Below, one piece after another: positions 1 to 8,425 of a DNA stretch of 64,000 bases (within the stretch, counting starts at the first letter, position 1; every line of letters starts with the position of its first letter). Made by a program: the position numbers and the translations under genes. The stretch covers positions 101,073-165,072 of IMG/VR virus record IMGVR_UViG_3300030508_000013; one strand, written 5' to 3'. The notes under the pieces were generated by a model. That model made no database searches, was not told the DNA's origin, and saw only the letters and a program-made list of their open reading frames with translations. The DNA comes from a virus.

Positions 1-128
1 TTTATAGGGAAGACAGCTATATGTGTTATTGGATGTTTGAAATTTTTAATACGTTCTAATAACTGTTCGTTACTTTGCATGTGTTTCGATGATAAAATAG
101 CTGATGAAGATTTTACTGGTAAGTCCAT
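1..128 (-). CDS. partial hypothetical protein (C-terminus outside window)
   Basis: Only the first 42 codons are visible; the frame stays open to the left edge. The start is fixed by AGGAG seven bases before the ATG. The visible N-terminus is polar and serine-rich with no signal peptide. It lies just downstream of the ligase gene in the same direction. No function can be assigned. Confidence 0.6.
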   Translation of the reverse strand, partial: MDLPVKSSSAILSSKHMQSNEQLLERIKNFKHPITHIAVFPI

Positions 129-196
129 TTAGTAACTCCTTATTAAACAATAGCAGTCAGTCCATGTTATATTACATGCTTCTTTATCTCTAAAGT

Positions 197-1099
197 TCAA
201 ATGGAGATATCATCTCTTGAACGTCTACAAATATATCGCGCAAATCGTGGAGCGTCTTTTAACCCTGTGTCAACACTACGATATTTAATAGGTTCATTAA
301 TTAATTCTGTCGGATTATCAAAATAATAGAGACGTTCAGCATGGGACATTTTACCTGGTCCAACGTTAATAATTTGTCCAGATAAAATATCACGACAAAT
401 TAATAAACCTACCATGCCTTTTCCAATTTTATTTTCTCTATGGCTACTGCGTTCTGTATAACCGAGCATATTTTTCTTAGCTATATTCAAATTCTTTTGG
501 GCTTCTATTATTTTTAATACAATTGCATCTTTGTCCGAGGATGGTTTTAAACGTAAAAACCATCCTTCATTCACAGTACATCTGCCGTTTTTATGATGTC
601 CTAATGGATCGCGTAATATAATTCCTTCATATCCTTTTTTGAGACATTCGTTATAGAACGATAATACTTCTATTTCATTCTTTAATAAAACATGAGGGAT
701 AATTCTAACATCATTTGGTTTATATTTTCTAATATAACTCTCTAATGCTTTTATTCGATTAGCATAAATAAGACTAATTGTATCTTCTCTTAAGAAATCA
801 AATGCATTCCAAATAACATGTGGCTCGCCTTCTATTGTTGTTAAAACTGAATTTGTGTCTCTGCAAAGTGATTTTGATGTAATGTCTCCATAAGTTGCTT
901 CGCCATCAATGCCTGTATAAATAGAATGGGAGAAACGAGTAGTGGTATATAAATTTGCATGGGGATTTAAACTACGACCAGTGGCAGTCCCAATAAGGTG
1001 CATTAAACGCACACCGTCTATTTTTGGGAACCCCATCACCGGATAATTTATATTGTCTAAAACCGCATCGCAAGCTAAAGACGGTTTATGCTTATACAT
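197..1099 (-). CDS. ATP-dependent DNA ligase
   Basis: Seals nicks in duplex DNA through an enzyme-AMP intermediate, for phage replication and repair. The adenylation-domain motifs appear in order: motif I KIDGVR near residue 26 (the Lys is the AMP acceptor), motif III IDGE near 64, motif IIIa-like WNAFDFL near 98, motif IV GYEGIILRDP near 159, and a motif V region with FLRLKPS near 181. The C-terminal 100 residues would form the OB-fold. At 300 residues it is a short, single-subunit viral ligase. No strong Shine-Dalgarno is visible before this ATG. An RNA ligase is less likely because motif IV is of the DNA-ligase type. Confidence 0.88.
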   Translation of the reverse strand: MYKHKPSLACDAVLDNINYPVMGFPKIDGVRLMHLIGTATGRSLNPHANLYTTTRFSHSIYTGIDGEATYGDITSKSLCRDTNSVLTTIEGEPHVIWNAFDFLREDTISLIYANRIKALESYIRKYKPNDVRIIPHVLLKNEIEVLSFYNECLKKGYEGIILRDPLGHHKNGRCTVNEGWFLRLKPSSDKDAIVLKIIEAQKNLNIAKKNMLGYTERSSHRENKIGKGMVGLLICRDILSGQIINVGPGKMSHAERLYYFDNPTELINEPIKYRSVDTGLKDAPRFARYICRRSRDDISI

Positions 1100-1171
1100 A
1101 ATTTTATTTATATTTTTGGTTTATTATCACACCGCTATTTAAAGCCATTTTAAAATACGATAAGATGCAAA

Positions 1172-1471
1172 TTATACAACCGATGGTTTTAATTCGGTGC
1201 TATTAGGCTCTGCTTTAACACCATCGACGAAATCAATGAGTTCCCGCTCAATAGAAGAACAGTCGTCATGTCCGCGACTAATACTATTTCTGTCAATAAA
1301 GCCTTCATATTCAGAACGACTAACAAACTTAATAGTAAGTAATTTATCCTTATAAGTCGTTTGCAATGTGTGTCTATCTTTAACTACCCATGTTAAAGAT
1401 AGACGTGGTAATGTTATTTTTAAAAAACCACTTCAATCGACACTAGTTTCACTATCGTCAAAGTTACTCAT
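1172..1471 (-). pseudogene. small protein gene with an in-frame TGA at codon 13
   Basis: An ATG with an AAGGAA ribosome site opens MSNFDDSETSVD, then TGA. The same frame is then open for 86 codons (SGFLKITLPRLSLTWVV... ending ...ELKPSVV). Without the TGA this would be a 99-residue protein. A shorter product could start at the TTG before QTTYKDK (64 residues), but no ribosome site precedes it. Possible explanations are a nonsense mutation, readthrough, or a base error. Neighbouring genes end normally at TGA, so a genome-wide recoding is unlikely. Confidence 0.5.
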
Positions 1472-1541
1472 GATTATTCCTTTATTAAATTAATGCTGTT
1501 TGAATACCATTGCGATCACTGTACTATAGTCCATGCATTTT

Positions 1542-2453
1542 TTATACCCTTGGAGTAACCGGTTCGGCGATTTGAGATTGATATTTGCCGCCGCGATCTT
1601 TATACGAAACTTCGCACGGTCTTGTGCCACGAAAAAACTGAATTTGTGCACAACCTTCGTTAGCGTAAAGCATTGCTGGTAATGGCGTTGCATTAGCAAA
1701 TTCTAACGTCAGATAACCTTCCCATTCAGGTTCCAACGGTGTTACCATCACTGAAATACCGCATCTGGCATAGGTCGATTTACCTACACAGTTAGACACT
1801 ATATCGCGAGGTATGATAAAACGCTCCAGGGTATGGGTAAGTACGAAGGAATTAGGAGGAATGATGCAAATAGGTCCTTTGAAATTAACGAAATTCTTAT
1901 CGTCGAAGTTCTTTGGATCTACGACCGTTGAATTTATATTGGTAAATATTTTAAATTCATCAGAACAACGAATATCGTAACCAAAGCTTGATAAACCATA
2001 ACTTACGATTTTCTCAGCAATTTCTAGACCCAAACTGAGATCTGTACTACGCCATTTTTCTTTGATATCAAAATCAACACTACCGTCGAATGATGCTTGC
2101 CATTTACGTCGTTGTTCTTCATTTGGACGTATCCATCGCTCACGTACTTGTCCATCCACAAATGGACTGATCATCGGATTGAAATTAGCTTTTTCTCTAA
2201 CAGTCAATTCACGATAAGCCATCGTACCTAAGGCATGCGTGTTTCTTAATTTATTGAATTCGTAGAAACCTATTTCTTTAAGCAGATCTTCTTCCGACTG
2301 ATACGTAAAAGAATCTATTGGTTGAGGTACAAGAAAAACATCAAACTGTACTCCGCTATCATCAGGCGGCGGCGTCACTGATGTCATCCTTGTTACTACG
2401 TATTTTGGTGGACTGCACAACTCACGTATCTGGCGATCACAAAGTATGCTCAT
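1542..2453 (-). CDS. dcd: dCTP deaminase-like protein
   Basis: Dcd converts dCTP to dUTP, feeding dUMP to the thymidylate synthase also present in this window. The C-terminal half carries the family signatures: [12 protein letters not shown] near residue 152, [18 protein letters not shown] near 200, GKSTYARCG near 224 and [15 protein letters not shown] near 236, which holds the catalytic Glu. The fold is the trimeric dUTPase/Dcd barrel. At 303 residues it is about 110 longer than E. coli Dcd because of an inserted stretch between about residues 25 and 150. A bifunctional deaminase/dUTPase or dUTPase-only activity cannot be excluded. AAGGAAA precedes the ATG. Confidence 0.85.
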   Translation of the reverse strand: MSILCDRQIRELCSPPKYVVTRMTSVTPPPDDSGVQFDVFLVPQPIDSFTYQSEEDLLKEIGFYEFNKLRNTHALGTMAYRELTVREKANFNPMISPFVDGQVRERWIRPNEEQRRKWQASFDGSVDFDIKEKWRSTDLSLGLEIAEKIVSYGLSSFGYDIRCSDEFKIFTNINSTVVDPKNFDDKNFVNFKGPICIIPPNSFVLTHTLERFIIPRDIVSNCVGKSTYARCGISVMVTPLEPEWEGYLTLEFANATPLPAMLYANEGCAQIQFFRGTRPCEVSYKDRGGKYQSQIAEPVTPRV

Positions 2454-2456
2454 TGT

Positions 2457-2528
2457 TTAATTTCCTTTCGTATTTAAGTCTTGTGTTATTCTCAGAACAT
2501 CGCTTTCACTATCTATCAAAGCTACCAT
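2457..2528 (-). CDS. 23-residue small ORF between dcd and its upstream neighbour
   Basis: MVALIDSESDVLRITQDLNTKGN fills the space between the neighbours. The ATG lies just after the stop of the upstream gene, whose last codons (AAAGGTGAC) supply a Shine-Dalgarno, and the ORF ends just before dcd. The arrangement suggests translational coupling, but the peptide matches nothing I recognise. Confidence 0.35.
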   Translation of the reverse strand: MVALIDSESDVLRITQDLNTKGN

Positions 2529-2529
2529 A

Positions 2530-2826
2530 TCAGTCACCTTTATTGAAAAACGTATCTACACCAACAGTTATTGACGTAGCACCTGCTGCTAAGAGTTCGT
2601 CATGTTGTTCAATGGTTATTTTGCAGTTAGTTAATATCACGTAATACTCGGGACTCACTACGATATCCCAATCGTATTCAGTTTTTAGTAAAACGGATAT
2701 GAATTTTTCAATAGCTTTCTTTAGTGACAGATTGTCAGATAAAAGACTACTTGAATATTCTTTATCGTCGTTACGCTGAGATACGTTTGCTTCTTTTCTA
2801 TACGCGTAAGTTACCCAGCCGCTCAT
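2530..2826 (-). CDS. hypothetical protein, 98 residues
   Basis: Preceded by AAAGGAAAAC. It begins MSGWVTYAYRKE, has a charged helical middle (LSLKKAIEKFISVLL) and ends in alternating hydrophobic stretches (YYVILTNCKITIE, SITVGVDTFF). It is probably a small soluble alpha/beta protein. It lies upstream of dcd in the same run. No family recognised. Confidence 0.75.
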   Translation of the reverse strand: MSGWVTYAYRKEANVSQRNDDKEYSSSLLSDNLSLKKAIEKFISVLLKTEYDWDIVVSPEYYVILTNCKITIEQHDELLAAGATSITVGVDTFFNKGD

Positions 2827-2987
2827 AGTGTTTTCCTTTACGAATTATTAAATGTTATTGTTCGCAATGATGGTATTTGTATACCCTTTCATCTCTTCTA
2901 AAATAAGATATTCTTTAATACACATACATAACGTAGTATCTTTCGATACTGAGTCTGGTCAACTTAATACCTTACGGTATCATCCTT
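2827..2987 (-). other. intergenic region with two GNRA-capped hairpins
   Basis: No convincing protein gene; a 25-codon ORF (MCIKEYLILEEM...) has no clear ribosome site. On the minus strand two short hairpins are visible, GATACC-GTAA-GGTATT and AGTATC-GAAA-GATACT, separated by about 15 bases. They could be RNA processing or regulatory elements; nothing more can be said. Confidence 0.35.
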
Positions 2988-3224
2988 TTAGGGATGGAGT
3001 AGTTGATTAAATAAATAAGTTTGAAGACTATCCAATTCTTCGAGCATAATGTCTTCATCAAAACAAATGGATGACAGGCTTGTAATGATGTCACCACGGC
3101 GTTTGTTTTCAGTCACCCATTCACTACCTACCTTAGCTTTGTACCATCCTTTAAACAAAGCTAAAAGAGTCGTGATGTCGCGTTGTTCGTGACTGACATA
3201 TGGAGTTATAAACGGTACGCTCAT
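2988..3224 (-). CDS. hypothetical protein, 78 residues
   Basis: Starts MSVPFITPYVSHEQRD after an AAAGGAAAT site. The rest is mostly helical, with FKGWYKAKVGSEWV and an acidic C-terminal helix (FDEDIMLEELDSLQTYLFNQLL). It starts about 10 bases after the 3235-3675 gene stops, so the two are probably co-translated. No family recognised. Confidence 0.75.
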   Translation of the reverse strand: MSVPFITPYVSHEQRDITTLLALFKGWYKAKVGSEWVTENKRRGDIITSLSSICFDEDIMLEELDSLQTYLFNQLLHP

Positions 3225-3234
3225 TTTATTTCCT

Positions 3235-3675
3235 TTATTTAGACTGCTGTTTAATAAGCTTATCTACTTTGATATAAACTTGCATTTGTTCTTTTCTTGT
3301 TGTTAGATCTTGCATTCCATCTGTTACTTCTAAACCTTGTCTGATGTACTGAATCTCCTCATCAGATATTCCCCACTTATTATCCGTTCGAGACCATCTA
3401 TCTTTTACGTCACAGATAGCATTAACGGCTAACATCAATACTTCTTTTTCTTCTTCTTTAAAGAATATATCAGCAAACTCTAAACCTACACTTAATCTAA
3501 AGCTAATATCTCTCCATCCTTGCAATGATCCATTTCTTTCAATAAATTCTTCTAATCGTAAATATGGTTTTATGTTAAGAAGACCAGCTTCGCTTTCTGT
3601 GGTTAGAGGCGTGCTCAATAATAATGTACGACGAACATTAGCTGATTTTCTAGAAGATTTTTTATTACCTGCCAT
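3235..3675 (-). CDS. hypothetical protein with basic N-terminus, 146 residues
   Basis: The first 20 residues are strongly basic (MAGNKKSSRKSANVRR), followed by an acidic, helix-rich body (EFIERNGSL, IFFKEEEKEVLMLAVNAI, DEEIQYIRQGLEV). This suits a small nucleic-acid-associated or virion-internal protein, but that is inference. It sits between two other unknowns. Confidence 0.75.
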   Translation of the reverse strand: MAGNKKSSRKSANVRRTLLLSTPLTTESEAGLLNIKPYLRLEEFIERNGSLQGWRDISFRLSVGLEFADIFFKEEEKEVLMLAVNAICDVKDRWSRTDNKWGISDEEIQYIRQGLEVTDGMQDLTTRKEQMQVYIKVDKLIKQQSK

Positions 3676-3690
3676 TTGTTCTCCGTTTTA

Positions 3691-4221
3691 TTACGCGACA
3701 TTCACAGCTTTTACAATACGTCTATTATGTTCTGCTTCTTCAACAAACGGTAATCCTATTTGTTCAGCAGCTTCTATTCGTCCAAATCCCTGATCACGTA
3801 AATCTTTATACATCGCGTAATCAGAAATAATACTAGGATACCAGCAATCAGGGCAATAATCATTTTTGTTACTTTTATTTAATATGTTCCCGCATGTTTT
3901 TCTTAAATGTGTTTTAGAAATAGCCTGGCAGCGTTTCTTAGGGGAGATTATTTGATCGATAATTTCTTTTTCTTGTTCTGGCGAGATCGCAATACGTTTA
4001 ACGTATTTTCTAACTATGCGGTCATTATCAGTATCGTCAGGCACGATGAAACTAGACGGATCTTTATTTCTGTCCGCATTTATTTCATTGATAATATTTC
4101 CTGCTTCTTCTTTTCGAAATAGACGTTTTTTTCCAACATGTTTTTGAATCTCAGCAAACGTTAAAGTAAATGTAAAATTACGAAGAAGTTGATCAAGTGT
4201 TACTCTGCGTTCAAAAGTCAT
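3691..4221 (-). CDS. hypothetical protein with cysteine cluster, 176 residues
   Basis: A charged N-terminal half is followed by a possible zinc site: C at about 98, C at about 109, then CPDC near 123-126 in KKRCQAISKTHLRKTCG...DYCPDCW. The C-terminal helix (YKDLRDQGFGRIEAAEQIGLP) resembles a helix-turn-helix segment, so DNA binding is possible but unproved. It is the first gene after the terminator at 4249-4276. Confidence 0.75.
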   Translation of the reverse strand: MTFERRVTLDQLLRNFTFTLTFAEIQKHVGKKRLFRKEEAGNIINEINADRNKDPSSFIVPDDTDNDRIVRKYVKRIAISPEQEKEIIDQIISPKKRCQAISKTHLRKTCGNILNKSNKNDYCPDCWYPSIISDYAMYKDLRDQGFGRIEAAEQIGLPFVEEAEHNRRIVKAVNVA

Positions 4222-4248
4222 TTACACACCCCTATGCGAATAGAAAAT

Positions 4249-4276
4249 AGCAGGAGAGCTATATAGCTCTCCTGCT
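4249..4276 (-). terminator. rho-independent terminator
   Basis: A near-perfect 28-base palindrome (AGCAGGAGAGCT/AGCTCTCCTGCT) lies immediately downstream of the 4285-5202 gene and is followed on the minus strand by ATTTTC. It ends that transcription unit. Confidence 0.75.
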
Positions 4277-4284
4277 AAAGTAAG

Positions 4285-5202
4285 TTACTTCATAATGCCA
4301 AATGCTGTAATGTGATTATAAGAAACTAAATCGACTCCATGTGTTCTAGGTGTTTCTATTGGTTTAGCAGATTTTATTTTATCAGACAAACCAGTTAGAG
4401 CTTTTAATTTATTGTCTTTAGGTTTCCCATAAAAGGCAATATCACATAGTTCGAATGCTGGTTGAAGTGATTCTTTATGCATCTTACGCTGACGTTCTAA
4501 GAACACTGTTGCTTCCTCACCAGGCAGACGAATACCTCGCACATCTGTTAGTTTACGTTTAGTTCCATACTGACCATCGTGCCTTAACGTCGAACTAAAA
4601 CTACTGCTTCGGCAATAGTAATTATCGTCCTTTTCGCCTGGTAACTTAGGAAATTCGATGGAATCTACTCCATAAACACTGAACACATAAGGACCACAGA
4701 AAATTCCTTTATCTATGTCAAAGCGATAACAATATGGAAATTTATTAGCACTTTCATTTATAGATTGTGTTTCAGCATCGACCGAAATCACAGCTTCGTC
4801 AGCTGTTAAATTACCGAACATGCTGTCAGTGGGGAAAGAATGCAACTCTATCATAGAACGCAAGGCGACGAGCATGTGATTTTGATTAGACACGTCTTTA
4901 ACCCCAACTGCAGCTTCTTTACCACTAGCTACCAGGGCAAATGGATTAAGATCCGACGCATTACCATTAACTGCCAAGCTGTTAACATTGTAAGCTTCGG
5001 CTTTACCACGAAAATAATCGCCAATAGCTTTTGTATCGTCAGTAGTAAAAGTAGCAAAGAAACTGACCTTTGCAACTTCGTTTTCAAGAATGCTATAAAA
5101 AGCTTTTAACTTATAGTTAGGCGATACGCCAGATTCGAAGAAATAAGTTTTAAAGTTTTCTTTATACCAGATGTTAAATTCATTTATAATTTCAGGATAC
5201 AT
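4285..5202 (-). CDS. hypothetical protein, about 305 residues
   Basis: I prefer the ATG at 5200-5202 (MYPEIINEFNIWY) because GAAAGAA lies upstream; a TTG six codons earlier is possible. The protein is soluble with mixed alpha/beta character. Its middle is rich in Asn, Ser and Asp, and its C-terminus contains RGIRLPGEEATVFLERQRKMH. It has no transmembrane segment and no nucleotide-binding motif. It has its own terminator downstream, so it may be expressed strongly. Structural protein is one guess, unsupported by motif. Confidence 0.75.
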   Translation of the reverse strand: MYPEIINEFNIWYKENFKTYFFESGVSPNYKLKAFYSILENEVAKVSFFATFTTDDTKAIGDYFRGKAEAYNVNSLAVNGNASDLNPFALVASGKEAAVGVKDVSNQNHMLVALRSMIELHSFPTDSMFGNLTADEAVISVDAETQSINESANKFPYCYRFDIDKGIFCGPYVFSVYGVDSIEFPKLPGEKDDNYYCRSSSFSSTLRHDGQYGTKRKLTDVRGIRLPGEEATVFLERQRKMHKESLQPAFELCDIAFYGKPKDNKLKALTGLSDKIKSAKPIETPRTHGVDLVSYNHITAFGIMK

Positions 5203-5268
5203 AATTTTATATTCTTTCAATGTTATATATTTTAGTTTCTAAAATATGTTATTGGGAAAGTTTCTATT

Positions 5269-5694
5269 TTAAGCCCTTTCACTAACAGCATCAATCGAAA
5301 TTATTTGGCATTGATCTACGATCTTTGTTCCAGATTTGAATTTAACAAAACCTCGCATTGCAAACTGAACTTTATTTTCAGTTATTAACCTATCCAAAAT
5401 TACCCCTTTTTCATTAGCGAGGGTCTCAATGTCTCCTGTTAACACATTGTCTTCGAATTTGAAATTAGAAACCTTATGAGATACATTATCTGCACTAACG
5501 ATTAAACATCTCATTTGCCTTTCTGCGTCACTGAGACTCTTATCTTCTAATGCAGCTGGTCCACCTAGTTCTCCGAACAACGCCTGTTCTTTAGGTATGT
5601 GTTCAAAAGTTAATCTTAATACTTCAGCTGGGTATATACGGCCTTTCTTATTTTCTTTATCAGCTTCTTGAATAATCTGGTTTACAAGTAACAT
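5269..5694 (-). CDS. prohead-protease-fold-like protein, probably not an active peptidase
   Basis: The order NKKGRIYPAEVL (about residue 15), FGELGGP (about 40), a Ser-His in NVSHKV (about 70) and a final QFAMRGFVKF resembles the T4 gp21-type prohead core protease family, in which GRIYP, a catalytic His in SHK and a Ser in SRG appear in that order. Here the Ser position reads MRG, so proteolysis is doubtful. Many phages carry such non-catalytic relatives of unknown role. The stop of the upstream 5697 gene is two bases away. Confidence 0.45.
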   Translation of the reverse strand: MLLVNQIIQEADKENKKGRIYPAEVLRLTFEHIPKEQALFGELGGPAALEDKSLSDAERQMRCLIVSADNVSHKVSNFKFEDNVLTGDIETLANEKGVILDRLITENKVQFAMRGFVKFKSGTKIVDQCQIISIDAVSERA

Positions 5695-5696
5695 TG

Positions 5697-6173
5697 TTAC
5701 ACCTCTGTTGTTTTAAATAAACCATCAGCATATCCTAGCTGATAACCTTCCCACAAGAAATGTGTTCCAACGTTTTTATACTTACCGATTTTATCTCCGT
5801 TGGATTCACCAAAAGCATCTTTCTCACCATAACGCTCGATGAATCTAGTAATGAATAAAATATTAGAATCTTTCTTATAAACAATCTTTTGAATATGCTC
5901 TTCAAACTTCAGACGTAGTGGATCATCTTTTGGCAATTCTTGATTTGGCATTTCGATTCCTTTATTACAACTGTTACGATTATTAAAATGTTCACCGATG
6001 TTAATAGATTCTAAACCAAGAAATGACAAAGCAAATGCAATGAATGGCGCGTATATTAATAATTTTTTAAATCTAGGATTTTCAGAAGTAAATACTCCAA
6101 ATGAAATAAGTATAAGAATCACCACTAACGTCAGTAAAGCAATTCCTACCCAGCGGTATACATCTCCTAACAT
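5697..6173 (-). CDS. membrane protein, possibly two genes fused in frame
   Basis: The N-terminal 75 residues hold two transmembrane helices (WVGIALLTLVVILILISFGV and LLIYAPFIAFALSFLGL). The remaining 84 residues, beginning MPNQELPKDD, are soluble and end GTHFLWEGYQLGYADG, a motif I associate with separate small phage proteins. The internal ATG has a perfect ribosome site (AAAGGAATCGAA) but no stop separates it from the upstream frame. Two proteins may be made from overlapping starts, or the first gene has lost its stop. A phage-type promoter (6201-6234) precedes it. Confidence 0.65.
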   Translation of the reverse strand: MLGDVYRWVGIALLTLVVILILISFGVFTSENPRFKKLLIYAPFIAFALSFLGLESINIGEHFNNRNSCNKGIEMPNQELPKDDPLRLKFEEHIQKIVYKKDSNILFITRFIERYGEKDAFGESNGDKIGKYKNVGTHFLWEGYQLGYADGLFKTTEV

Positions 6174-6200
6174 AGTTCTCTCCTATTAAAATACCTTGTT

Positions 6201-6234
6201 CAAACTAGTGATATATTGTTTAAATTATCTAGAA
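6201..6234 (-). promoter_or_regulatory. phage-type promoter, TTCnA...ATATATCACTA class
   Basis: On the minus strand it reads TTCTAGATAATTTAAAC then AATATATCACTAGTTTG. It shares the TTC start, the ATTT block and ATATATC(A/C)nTA...TG with eight other intergenic sites. It lies just upstream of the 5697-6173 gene. Confidence 0.65.
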
Positions 6235-6281
6235 TGCACGCGTCATAATGTTTACCATTTGTGTTAAAATAAACAAAAAAA

Positions 6282-6313
6282 TAAGGAAGAATCCCCCCCC
6301 CCCCTTATTTTTT
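6282..6313 (-). terminator. terminator hairpin with a C12 tract in its loop
   Basis: AAAATAAGG and CCTTATTTT pair around a loop that includes twelve consecutive C (6293-6304). It lies beyond the stop of the 6323-6505 gene in its direction of reading, so it probably terminates it. The homopolymer is remarkable in such an AT-rich genome. Confidence 0.55.
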
Positions 6314-6322
6314 ACTTTAACA

Positions 6323-6505
6323 TTACGGCACAAGCGGCCAGTTGTTTTCCATCGGGGTAGTAGTTAAAACACGCGCTGCGATAATCACCCGGAACCAGAA
6401 GCCGGGATACCCACCACATGCATCCTTTACTTTGTCGCAGTTTTCATCCCATTCTTTACTGCTTTTTGATGACTTCATCAGTATTACAACTTCTTCTTCG
6501 TTCAT
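6323..6505 (-). CDS. small conserved-type phage protein, 60 residues
   Basis: The segment LMKSSKSSKEWDENCDKVKDACGGYPGFWF is a pattern I have seen in short phage proteins of unknown function (Lys/Ser-rich, then EW..NCD.VK, then GYP.FW). Soluble, helical. The gene stands alone between two unknowns. Confidence 0.75.
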   Translation of the reverse strand: MNEEEVVILMKSSKSSKEWDENCDKVKDACGGYPGFWFRVIIAARVLTTTPMENNWPLVP

Positions 6506-6582
6506 GATATTTTTCCTTTTATATTAAGACGGCATAGTAAGGAGAAGTTTTACCTCCTCCCTAGTTATTACTCGGTAGTGCC

Positions 6583-7173
6583 TCAAACATGTCGCTGCCC
6601 GAAAGCTTGCGGCACGTCAACTAGTCCAAAACCAGACAAAGCACTGGCTGTATTTTTATCAACTACATGAACTGTTTCCGGCTTAGCGTTTATGCGATCA
6701 CGGCGATAGACATACTTTTCTGGTTTAGTTTGTTTTTCGGAATAAGCAGATGTGTCGAACGAGCCTGAGTATTCAGTATCAAAAACAACTTTTAGATTAT
6801 TCGTACCTAAAAGTGAAAATACTGAAAGGTTATCGAAATCGTTGCTGACAGGCTTACGTGTTTTGATTGTCCGAACTTCTGTTAAAGCTTCGCCGGTGCT
6901 GTGTTTTCCAAATATGAAATTTGGATTTGTAGGGAACGTCTTATTAAATAATAGTGAGTGGTGCTCATGTCTTATATCGTTGCATGAAGAACAACACGAT
7001 TGACAAAATACGCCGAAATTAAAAGCACCTTTAACACTACCGCATTTGCATTGATACAACGTTTCATCTCCGACTAAATTTCGTATGGACTGCCATGTCT
7101 CGTTTAAGAGATTGCGACGGCGCGCAACTGCTTTTTCTAAGTAAGCTGCACGCGTCTCAATATTATCATTCAT
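6583..7173 (-). CDS. zinc-ribbon-like protein, 196 residues
   Basis: Residues about 40-65 read YQCKCGSVKGAFNFGVFCQSCCSSC, with paired cysteines suited to zinc. An N-terminal helix with AVARRRNLLNETWQSIRNLV precedes this and a polar C-terminal tail rich in Lys/Asp follows. A nucleic-acid or protein-binding role is plausible but not shown. It is read just after the 7184-7561 gene. Confidence 0.72.
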   Translation of the reverse strand: MNDNIETRAAYLEKAVARRRNLLNETWQSIRNLVGDETLYQCKCGSVKGAFNFGVFCQSCCSSCNDIRHEHHSLLFNKTFPTNPNFIFGKHSTGEALTEVRTIKTRKPVSNDFDNLSVFSLLGTNNLKVVFDTEYSGSFDTSAYSEKQTKPEKYVYRRDRINAKPETVHVVDKNTASALSGFGLVDVPQAFGQRHV

Positions 7174-7183
7174 TTTTATTCCT

Positions 7184-7561
7184 TTAAAGAATTATAATCT
7201 TACGCATTTGTTGGTTTAAAGGCACATGTCCTTGCCAACACATTAACCAGTAACTTTCAGTTTGCGTATCAACTTGCGTTCTCCATACTTTTCCAACAGA
7301 GAGATCTTCTGGCACTGACTGACTATGTTCCAATAAAAGAAATGTTTCTCTATCCATAACAACATCAATGCCGTCCATTGCTACTTTATCTTTCAGTGGG
7401 TGGTGATGAAATACTCCACTATTATCTACAGTGTCCGGCAACGTATTAGTTTCATCTAGTAAGTGACTGACGATTAAATTATTGATACGCGAAGTCGTTT
7501 TTGAAATGGTTTCTTGTAGAGCTTTTTTACCTTCTACGCTAGAAAAATAGTCTTCATTCAT
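7184..7561 (-). CDS. hypothetical protein, paralogue of the 22336-22722 product
   Basis: 125 residues. The C-terminal half matches the 128-residue protein at 22336-22722 in order and spacing: (I/V)M(D/N)xETFxxL, then VGK(V/M)W(R/K), then a strand ending YW(L/V)(M/L)xW. The N-terminal thirds differ. The family is unknown to me; two diverged copies suggest old duplication in the phage lineage. Confidence 0.75.
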   Translation of the reverse strand: MNEDYFSSVEGKKALQETISKTTSRINNLIVSHLLDETNTLPDTVDNSGVFHHHPLKDKVAMDGIDVVMDRETFLLLEHSQSVPEDLSVGKVWRTQVDTQTESYWLMCWQGHVPLNQQMRKIIIL

Positions 7562-7562
7562 A

Positions 7563-7736
7563 CTACTCTCCTTTATTTATTTGTTTATTCTCCACCGCAG
7601 GCTTACAAACAAACTTCTTTCCGAACTGTTTAGATTCTGAAGAAATATTACTCTCACAACGCATGAGAGTAATATGTTTGTTTAGTTCGTAACCGGTGTA
7701 GATACCAAGGACGATCAAAATCACTACGCGCCACAT
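7563..7736 (-). CDS. small membrane-anchored protein, 57 residues
   Basis: MWRVVILIVLGIYTGYELN forms one N-terminal transmembrane helix followed by a basic polar tail ending KQINKGE. AAGGAACGAG precedes the ATG. It ends two bases before the 7184-7561 start, typical of an operon. Confidence 0.65.
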   Translation of the reverse strand: MWRVVILIVLGIYTGYELNKHITLMRCESNISSESKQFGKKFVCKPAVENKQINKGE

Positions 7737-7745
7737 ACTCGTTCC

Positions 7746-7973
7746 TTATAACGGATTGCCGTGACGATCAACGTGTGCTTCAGCTGCGGCTCTTACGAGT
7801 CGTTTCTCTGCATTAGCAAAATGTTTATCGCAATGTTCTTTTCCGAAGTAATGAATGTTTGATGGTGTATTTGAATACGCTTGAGCATTGCACCACATCT
7901 TTATTTCACCAGGAAAAGCAGCACGATTACGATCGATTGCTTCTTGCTGCTTTTGTTGTTTTGACTTTGGCAT
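7746..7973 (-). CDS. hypothetical basic protein, 75 residues
   Basis: MPKSKQQKQQEAIDRNRAAFPGE opens with a basic helix; WCNAQAYSNTPSNIHYFGKEHCDKHF holds two Cys and three His that could bind metal. The C-terminus is an Ala/Arg-rich helix. It is three bases from the next gene. No family recognised. Confidence 0.7.
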   Translation of the reverse strand: MPKSKQQKQQEAIDRNRAAFPGEIKMWCNAQAYSNTPSNIHYFGKEHCDKHFANAEKRLVRAAAEAHVDRHGNPL

Positions 7974-7976
7974 AAA

Positions 7977-8186
7977 TTACTCCAGTTGGTGAATTTCCTT
8001 AAACCATTCTGCTGAGTTGAACTCAACAAACTTCTTCTTGAAGTCACGGATATGGTCATCTGCTCTGCTTTCCAGATAACCTTCCATGTGGTCAATATTA
8101 CTCTTATCTTCAGGCTCAGCAATGACTGCTGATACTACTTTTTGGTTACCTGGAAGATGACGTAGTACAACGATGCATTGTTTCAT
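7977..8186 (-). CDS. hypothetical protein, 69 residues
   Basis: MKQCIVVLRHLPGNQKVVSAVIAEPED starts with a beta-strand pattern, then a charged helix (GYLESRADDHIRDFKKKFVEFNSAEWF). GGAG lies eight bases before the ATG. Function unknown. Confidence 0.72.
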   Translation of the reverse strand: MKQCIVVLRHLPGNQKVVSAVIAEPEDKSNIDHMEGYLESRADDHIRDFKKKFVEFNSAEWFKEIHQLE

Positions 8187-8203
8187 GATAAACTCCTTTT
8201 CCT

Positions 8204-8410
8204 TTATGCGTAATACATACTGTCATCAACGATCTGTTGTTGCAATTCACTCAGTTCAACGAGTGTGATTTTTGTATCGAGCGGGCGTTGTTTAACCGCG
8301 TCCATGCATAGACTTTTGATGTGCTTCTCTCTTAGCACGTTTTCAGCTTGTTTCACAGCTTGACCGACTGTGTACTTCTTCTCGGTCTTTTTCAGAATGT
8401 GTATAACGCA
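8204..8410 (-). pseudogene. small protein gene broken by a one-base homopolymer difference
   Basis: A strong site (AAGGAAAGGAAG) precedes ATG CGT TAT ACA CAT TCT GAA AAA GAC, which soon meets a stop. The +1 frame is open for about 60 codons and looks protein-like (TEKKYTVGQAVKQAENVLRE... ending DDSMYYA), but has no start of its own. If the A5 run after TCTG were A4 the two parts would join into about 68 residues. This may be a sequencing error, frameshifting or decay. Confidence 0.5.
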
Positions 8411-8425
8411 TGATGCTTCCTTTCC

